A stretch of DNA of 64,000 nt from Cunninghamia lanceolata. Taxonomy: Eukaryota > Streptophyta > Pinopsida > Cupressales > Cupressaceae. The stretch lies in contig BSBN01000254.1 of NCBI GenBank assembly GCA_027924645.1, forward strand, positions 10,124,001-10,188,000. Direction: 5' to 3'. A program made the position numbers and the translations under genes. The notes under the pieces were generated by a model, which saw only the letters and a list, made by a program, of their open reading frames with translations, was not told the origin of the DNA and did no database searches. Below are positions 57,766 through 64,000 of the stretch, piece after piece (the stretch's first letter is position 1; the number at the start of each line of letters is the position of its first letter).

Positions 57766-58790
57766 ACAAGCTTTGGGATCCTGTGGCTGAAAAACTGTTG
57801 TATAGCAGAAGTGTTATCTTCAGAGAGCTAACACCTTCTTCCGTTGTTCTACATCTAGAACAAATAGAAAAGAAAGAGGATGTGGTTCAGTTTCCTTCTA
57901 CCCCTGAGAAGACTGAATAGACAGACCTTGTGAGACCTGATGATGAGGAGAGCTCTAACAGCTCTGAAAGCTTAGAAGAAGAAGCAGAACCTCAACCTCA
58001 ACCATTGAGGAGGTCTACATGAACGAGAAAGCAACTTGATAGGTTTGGTTATTCATTACTTGATTCTAGTTGTGCTTTTGCTTTCCTTACTAACACTGAT
58101 GAGCCTAGAACTATGAAAGAGGCTATGGGCATGAAAGATGCAGGTTCCTAGAAGGAGGCCATGGAGGATGAGATGGATTTTTTGGAAAAGAATAAAACAT
58201 GGGACTTGGTGCCTTTTCCTGATAGACAGAAACCCATTGGATGCAAATGAGTGTTCAAGAAGAAATTCAGTACAGATGGTAGTGTTGAAAAGTACAAGGC
58301 TAGATTGGTTGCAAAGGGGTATTCACAAGTGGAGGGAATTGATTATGGTGAAATTTTCTCTCCCGTTGCAAAGCTAACATCCATTCAATTTCTGTTATCT
58401 CTTGCAACTACTTATAACTTAGAGATAGAACAGATGGAGGTGAAGACAACTTTCCTTCATGGTGATTTGGAGGAAGAAATCTACATGTCACAGCCAAAGC
58501 ATTACATAGAGAAAGGTAAAGAAAATTTGGTTTGTAAGTTAAAGAAGTCTTTGTATGGTTTGAAGTAGTCTCCTAGGCTGTGGTACTTGAAGTTTGATAC
58601 CTTTGTGTTGTCAATTGGATATCTAAGATCAAAATCAGATCATTGTGTGTATTACAAATTTGACAATGATGGCATTCTCATTATTGCATTGTATGTTGAT
58701 GATACGCTGTTGATTGGGAATGGTAAGAATATGATTTCTAAGTTGAAGTCTTGGTTGTTAGCATAGTTTGAAATGAAAAATCTTGGGGTA
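57766..58790 (+). pseudogene. E5 linker and reverse transcriptase
   Basis: A Glu/Ser/Pro linker (57880-58010) is followed by EKYKARLVAKGYSQVEGIDY, LEIEQMEVKTTFLHGDLEEE and CKLKKSLYGLK (58251-58568), then a stop at 58567. After that come SPRLWYLKFDTFVL, an intact active site ALYVDDTLLIG (about 58690-58720) and FEMKNLGVARCILGMEI. A CAG-to-TAG type stop lies just before FEMKNL. Confidence 0.87.
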
Positions 58791-59719
58791 GCCAGGTGCA
58801 TTCTGGGGATGGAAATTAGAAGAGACAAAGCTAACAGAAAACTTTGGTTAAGCTAGAGTAAGTATGTGAAGACTGTGTTAGATAGGTTCAACATGGCAGA
58901 TTGTAGACCATTGTGTGTTCCTGTTTCATTGGGGACAAAGTTGTCTATTAATGATTGTCCAAAATCTCCTAGTGAGGTGGAGGACATGAGAAAAGCACCT
59001 TATGCTAGTGCTATTGGTAGTTTGATGTATGCTATAGTTTGCACAAGACCAAACATTGCCCAAGCAGTGGGAGTCCTTAGTTGATTTATGGTTAATCCTG
59101 GACGGGTACATTGGGATGCAATTAAGTGAGTGTTCAGATACTTGAGGGGTACTTCAGAGTATTCCATTTTCTATCATGGAAATGCTACATGACCTTCACA
59201 TTTAGTTTGTATTCATGGATTTGTGGATTCTGATTGGGCAGGTGACATTGACAGCATGAGATCCACCAGTGCCTATGTGTTCACTATGTTTGGTGGTGCA
59301 ATTAGTTGGATGAGTAAGAGACAACTTGTGGTTCCTTTGTCCACTATAGAAGCTGAGTACATGGTTGCAACTCATGATTGTAAGGAATCCATTTGGCTTA
59401 AGAGATTGTGTTCAAACATTGGTGTTGATGCAGGACAGATTGCGATTTGTTGTGACAGTCAGAGTGCGATTTGCCTTGTGAAGAATATTACTTTCCATAC
59501 CAGAACAAAGCATATTGATGTACAGTTTCACTTCATGCGAGACATGGTAGAGGATGGAAAGGTAAATTTGGAGAAGGTAGATACTTTGAAGAATGTTGCA
59601 GATGCATTGACGAAGCCAGTGGGCACAGAGAAGTTTAGATGGTGTTCAGAGTCTATGGGCCTCTCAACCTATAGCAATTAAATCATGTTTATTCTATTGG
59701 CTCTTACAAGGTGTACGAC
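58791..59719 (+). pseudogene. E5 RNase H
   Basis: The connecting part 58866-59084 is open (LDRFNMADCRPLCVPVSLGT). The RNase H core 59223-59681 is open for 152 codons: DSDWAGDIDSMRSTSAYVF, SWMSKRQLVVPLSTIEAEY, CDSQSAICLVKN, TRTKHIDVQFHFMRDMV, ADALTKPV. All catalytic acids are visible (Asp of DSDW, Glu of EAEY, Asp of CDSQ). Stops separate it from the upstream part. Confidence 0.87.
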
Positions 59720-59730
59720 AAGTGGGAGAA
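59720..59730 (+). other. E5 polypurine tract
   Basis: AAGTGGGAGAA directly before the LTR start TGTTGGG; the same motif (TGGGAGAA) precedes the E1 3' LTR on the minus strand. Confidence 0.85.
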
Positions 59731-60778
59731 TGTTGGGAATTAAGATGTCTCAACCTTGGTAATTCCTTGTAATTTTACATTGTATTTATTTATTTATTGC
59801 TTATTGTATAATTTGGATGCAAATCCTATGTTGTCATATTGTGGGAGTTGGCACAGTGATGTGTCATCCTACATGGCATATGACCACATGTAATTTTGTC
59901 CTCACATGAGGAGATAGGTGTCCCACTTAGTGGTAGGGATATTTTCCATGTGTCAGCATCTTGGATGTTGTGTAAGGGAATATTGACTGAAACGGTCATG
60001 CCAGATTCCTATGACAAAGTTATGACATGTAAGAGTCAAAAATAGAAGATTCTATGACAGGTGAAGACATGTGTCAAAGAGCATATTTGAAAAAGGCATC
60101 TTTGGGTGCCTCAAGGTGGACTATGACATGTTTTAAGAGAATATGCTATTTATAGCCTGTGTATGACAGATTCTCTTATAGCTGTAATTTATAACAACTT
60201 TGACAGATTCTATGACGGCTGTAAGAGTCGTAAGAGCATCTGTCATAGCCCATTTTGGAAATAGGTGACCTCCTTGGGATGGGGTGACTTGACAAGTGTT
60301 AGAAGCATCCTATAGTGTTGGACAAGTGTCCATAGGTGTGGGTTTTGGGCCATGAGGCCATGTTGGATGCCCATCCCAATGTGGAGCCATTTTTGCCTTA
60401 TATTTGTTATATAAACAGGTGCTTTTGAGAAGAGATGTACTACAGGTTTGATAGGTACTATTATGCTACCAGTTTGTCTCTAGATATGAGTGTTGAAGAC
60501 TCCTAAGATCTTGCATTGCAAGTGTATTGTAAACTATTTCATTTTTGATAATACATTGTGTAGGTTTTGGAGTGGGGTTTTCACTTGGTAAGGGTTTTCC
60601 CCACGTATATCTTGTGTCTCTCTCTTGTGTCTCACTTTCTATGTGTATGTGTATTGCTGCAATATCTCCATTGTTATTGTTAACATTCTATAATTATAAA
60701 GATTAAAAAGAATTTGCACTCTCCTCCCCTCATTAGATTAGTGTAGGAAGTGATTTCTGCACACCTAGCTTCCTTTCA
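59731..60778 (+). repeat. shared middle LTR (3' LTR of E5, 5' LTR of E6)
   Basis: TGTTGGGAATTAAGATG to CCTTTCA. It is preceded by the E5 polypurine tract and followed by the E6 primer site TGGTATCAGAG (60781), so it serves both. TATA box 60408-60415, hairpin motif 60572-60610. Confidence 0.92.
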
Positions 60779-62560
60779 GTTGGTATCAGAGTTTGGCTAG
60801 TTTTGGTCCTAGCTATTGGGTAGGGGTTTTTGAGCTGATCTTAAGTTGAGTGGGAGTCTGTGTAGAGTATTTTGTATCTTGTTGCATGAAGGAGATGGTA
60901 ACCACATCTGGAAGAGTAGAGGTGGAGAAGTTCAATGGCACAAATTTTGAATTGTGGAAACTCAAGATGGAGTCCACCTACTTGTTGATTGTGATATATG
61001 GGAAACAGTTGATGGCTCTAAACCTACAGAAATGTCACAAACTGATTGGGACCTCAAAGATTGGAAGGCTAAGGGTCTCATAAGACTCTATCTAGCTGAC
61101 TTTGTCCTTTTGAATGTCCATGAGGAGAAGATTACTAAAGAACTTTGGAAGAAGCTAGGATCTGTTTATCAGGCCAAGTCCTTAGTGAACAAGCTTTTTC
61201 TGAAAAAGAAGTTGTTTTCTCTAAAGATGGAAGATGGAGGATCTATTGTGGACCATTTGAATGCTTTTAACATGATTGTCGCACAGTTGACATCTGTGGG
61301 TGTGAAAATGACAGAGGAGGATTGATGTATGACCCTACTTTGTTCTTTGCTAGATTCGTGGGATCATCTTGTCATGGCTATCAGAAGCACTACCACCACT
61401 TTCATGATGGATGAAGTGGTATCTTCGCTGTTATTTGAAGAAATGCAGAGAAATACATCTGAGTCAACTAAAGAAACTCTTGCAGTTTGTGGAAGACCCA
61501 AAGAGAAAGGCAAGAAGAAGGACAAGAAAGGTGAAAAGGGTAGATCCATATCTCCTAGAAAGTCCAAGGCTCTCTGTTGGAACTATGGTAAAACTGGGCA
61601 TTTTCAAAAGGAATGCAAAGAGGAGAAGAAAAAGAAGAAGAAGAATGCTCCTGATTTAGATTCTGACAAGTCACAAGATGATGGTGATGCCTTCATTGTA
61701 GCCCTGGCCACCCATGCATTAGATGATGTGTGGTTGATTGAATCTAGTGCATCATTCCACATGACCTTGCATCGAGACTGGTTCATGAAGTATGAATAGT
61801 TTGATGGTGGTAGAGTGTACCTGGGTGATGATTCTCATCTAAAGATTGTTGGTCGTGGATGTGTCTCAATCCAATTCCCTGATGGACAAGTGAAGGGGAT
61901 CACTGGGGTTATGCACATCCTAGGCCTAGCACGAAACCTACTTTTTGTAAGTATGTTGAATGATGCAGGTGTGCAGGTTGTCTTTTCGAAGGATGGATGC
62001 AAGATGACTAGAGGATCTATGGTGCTTGTGAAGGGTACTTGGAGAGGTACTTTGTTTCAGTTGGAGGCATGCACTTCATAGTGCAATAGTTCTTTTGACT
62101 CAAAGAAAAGAGCTACAGTCACTTCATCCCCACCATCGGAATGAGTAGTGAAGAAATCTGTTGCAACTAGTTCTAATGGTAGTGCACATCCTTTGGAAGT
62201 TAAGCTTCCTGCTAAAAAGACTATGTTATGGAATTTGAGATATGGCCACATTGGTGAGAAGGGTCTGCGTACCCTAAAAAATAAAAATGTTGTTGAGGGG
62301 TTAAATGATTGTAATCTTGAGTTCGACTTTTGCAAACATTGCATTTATAGAAAGCAAAACCATGCTTAGTTTTACTCTAGTTCTCATAAGTCTTCTGGTG
62401 TATTGGATCTTATTCATTCTGATGTGTTTGGTCCTGTTAATGTTCCTTCGATTTCAAAATATGTATATTTTGTATCTTTCATAGATGATTACAGTAGAAG
62501 GACATGGGTTTATTTTATCAGAAGAAAGACTAAAGTCTTTAGTCAGTTTAAGGAGTTTAG
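60779..62560 (+). mobile_element. E6: truncated second internal copy of the E5 family
   Basis: Primer site at 60781 and gag ATG at 60886. A two-base insertion near 60970 shifts the frame (gag continues in the frame 60954-61325). TGA at 61323-61325 matches that of E5 at 56053. The gag continuation is 61329-61799, with a zinc knuckle CWNYGKTGHFQKEC in which the second Cys is Tyr. The protease reads WLIESSASFHM (no DSG). The zinc-binding part of integrase runs to about 62369 and the start of its core to about 62560. Similarity to E5 then ends abruptly after GGAGTTTAG, so reverse transcriptase, RNase H and a third LTR are missing. Confidence 0.9.
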
Positions 62561-63192
62561 TTAGTTTAGTCAGATTAATTAGTTTAATATGAATATCCCA
62601 AGTTTACCATGCAAGTAATTTTGTCTATATTTGAAACCCCAATCCTAATTTTATCAGGCACAGGCTGGTGCCGGCCTTCGAGTCCCTCACTAATGAGGTT
62701 ATGGCCTTTTGGAACTGGAGTTTGTTAAGCAGTTTTACAGAATCAAACAAACATAGAATGCTATGCTTCTCTCAAAACAAGTAGCCATTTACAAAATCAA
62801 AACAAATTGCACCATGCAATTTAGGGGCAGTCATGCCAGTTTGTCGATTCAGTTATATTATTATGTCATAATGTATTCATATATGTCTGGATTTACATAT
62901 TGATTCACATATACTTATGAGGATTCTTCTATAAGGGCCTAGGAACTATGGCCACAACAACTAACAGATGTGATGAGAATGGTACTTGAACCAGTCCTCC
63001 ATTAGCCAAAGAAAAGCTTCCACCAATTTATTATATACCAGAGTTTGCTTTTTTTTTTTCTCATCACTTACAAATAAAGACAGAAGAGCCAATCCATTCA
63101 CCCAAAAAAAGGAAAAAAAGGAAAACCTATAATCTAAGCATAGTTAGGTCACACTTATATTTTTCTAATAGTTTGGAGAACATTTTGTCATC
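62561..63192. other. flank between E6 and the host gene
   Basis: It opens with a short run of TTAGTTTAGTCAG-type words at the E6 break, then non-repetitive sequence. On the minus strand AATAAA occurs at about 63029-63034, some 160 bases beyond the stop of the NFRKB-like frame, and could be its polyadenylation signal. Confidence 0.4.
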
Positions 63193-63675
63193 TCACTTGC
63201 AAGTATCAGACCATAGCTGCTTGAACCATTCTGCCTTTGCTATAAAACCATTATGATACTCCTCCAAATCCTTGAAATATCGTGACTCACAGATCTTCAG
63301 TTCACATTCCTTTTGTAGCACTGCATCTGAAGTTTCTTTTCCTTCACAAACACTTTTCAACCACTCACCAGCACAGTCTATTCTAAATCTTGAAGTGCCT
63401 CCACAGAAAAGAGACCTTACATCCGAATCGTCTTTGTGACCTTTAGGCAAAAGACAATGAAGACTATGTCTCTCAACAGGTGTAAGCTCTTGATTCCAAG
63501 ATTCCATCATTATTGTAGGTAGAAGCTCTTTGAGATCCGATATGTCTAAAGGAACTATTATTTCTTGAGATATTTCTAGATTTCTTATTCTACACATATT
63601 GTTCATCACTCTTTTGTTGATTCCAATAGGCTGACTGGTATCCTCTTGTGTTGCACAAGCCATATGATCTTCCAT
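63193..63675 (-). CDS. NFRKB-like (nuclear factor related to kappa-B-binding) protein, short or partial
   Basis: A 160-codon frame from ATG at 63673-63675 (MEDHMACATQEDTSQPIG) to TGA at 63193. The middle matches the N-terminal domain pattern of plant NFRKB-like proteins: a start like LKELLPTIMMESWNQ, then LTPVERHSLHCLLPKG, VRSLFCGG, GEWLKSVCEGKETSDAVL and YFKDLEEYHNGFI. Known relatives are nuclear; NFRKB in animals belongs to the INO80 remodelling complex. The family is usually much longer, and the last codons CAA|GTGAGA look like a splice donor, so this may be a first exon or a truncated copy. No internal stops, in contrast to everything else here. A possible TATA word TATTTAAATA lies near 63726. 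Family assignment is from memory of the pattern, not a search. Confidence 0.6.
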   Translation of the reverse strand: MEDHMACATQEDTSQPIGINKRVMNNMCRIRNLEISQEIIVPLDISDLKELLPTIMMESWNQELTPVERHSLHCLLPKGHKDDSDVRSLFCGGTSRFRIDCAGEWLKSVCEGKETSDAVLQKECELKICESRYFKDLEEYHNGFIAKAEWFKQLWSDTCK

Positions 63676-64000
63676 TGCAATTCTTTGGATGATTTAGTCT
63701 GATCAAGAAAATGAGATGTCCTATGTATTTAAATATTCTTAATACTGTTTGTAATGTATTCAAAGGAATGAAGGTTTCAATGACAACAATAATTATTTTT
63801 TATTGGTATGGTAATTATTTATATAATTGCAATAGTAATTACTTGTTGGCATCTACTATTTACTAGATAAAGCATCTTTGGGAATGTAAATGAGGTGATA
63901 AGGTCAAACTAGGTGTCCATCTTAAAGTGGATATTCTTGGGCTGATTATGACACACTTAAGAGAATCATTGGATAATCTATTGATAGTCTATGATGCATG
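63676..64000. other. presumed upstream region of the NFRKB-like gene
   Basis: AT-rich, with TATTTAAATA near 63726-63735, about 55 bases before the ATG on the minus strand. No other feature seen. Confidence 0.35.

Larger units (their letters stand above)
54454..60778 (+). mobile_element. E5: Ty1/copia element, 5' member of a shared-LTR array
   Basis: 5' LTR 54454-55509, primer site at 55512, gag-protease-integrase-reverse transcriptase-RNase H in one direction, polypurine tract 59720-59730, second LTR 59731-60778. The second LTR is followed at once by another primer site and gag (E6), so the array is LTR-internal-LTR-internal. In the first 240 aligned bases the two LTRs differ by nine substitutions and three small indels (counted by eye), so insertion is not recent. 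It is the same lineage as E1. Stops and a frameshift in integrase make it inactive, although the reverse transcriptase YVDD is intact. Confidence 0.93.

Noticed and set aside
1..64000. CRISPR arrays, rRNA and tRNA genes
   Set aside because: No regularly spaced identical repeats, no rRNA-like sequence, and no cloverleaf with A and B boxes was noticed; the tRNA-Met matches are short primer sites of retroelements.

Overview
The window is nuclear DNA of a seed plant. It is AT-rich and made mostly of old, nested and decayed LTR retrotransposons. The elements use initiator-tRNA-Met primer sites (TGGTATCAGA), have long LTRs with well-preserved target-site duplications, and many coding remnants carry several stops. 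There is one broken S-domain receptor-kinase copy and one probable host gene at the right edge. This fits a large, slowly purged genome such as that of a gymnosperm; that is an inference, and no single diagnostic gene is present.

Layout. 1-3.8 kb: a Gypsy remnant (protease fragment, polypurine tract, LTR). 3.8-20.1 kb: a Ty1/copia element on the minus strand (E1). A solo LTR (S1, 7387-8471) interrupts its coding part, and a second solo LTR (S2, 9945-19434) interrupts its 5' LTR. S2 is itself split by a complete LTR element (E2, 10755-18820) that has a zinc-knuckle gag region and a long non-pol reading frame but no protease, integrase or reverse transcriptase. 21.5-24.3 kb: a truncated LTR (S3) abutting a receptor-kinase pseudogene. 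26.2-41.6 kb: two diverged direct copies of a roughly 2 kb repeat (X, Y). Copy Y is split by a gutted copia-derived element (E3, 28519-32862) and by a full-length but dead copia element (E4, 33784-40708), both with perfect 5-bp target duplications. 42.8-43.2 kb: degenerate tandem repeats. 46.2-50.4 kb: a broken, about 1,420-codon minus-strand reading frame of unknown function. It has the same three-part layout (globular, charged, coiled coil) as the long frame in E2. 50.9-51.5 kb: a solo LTR full of GC-rich hairpins. 51.6-52.7 kb: a stretch crowded with TTGTAT/ATACAA. 54.5-62.6 kb: a copia array LTR-internal-LTR-internal (E5 plus truncated E6) sharing its middle LTR. 63.2-63.7 kb: a minus-strand exon resembling the plant NFRKB-like (nuclear factor related to kappa-B-binding) family.

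No working set of genes acts together here. The pol-coding elements all carry stops, frameshifts or changed catalytic residues. The points most worth a second look are the two long non-pol frames (one demonstrably the cargo of an LTR element), a hairpin motif shared by the LTRs of several families, the shared-LTR copia array with a premature stop common to both copies, and the nesting order, which the target duplications allow to be read directly.
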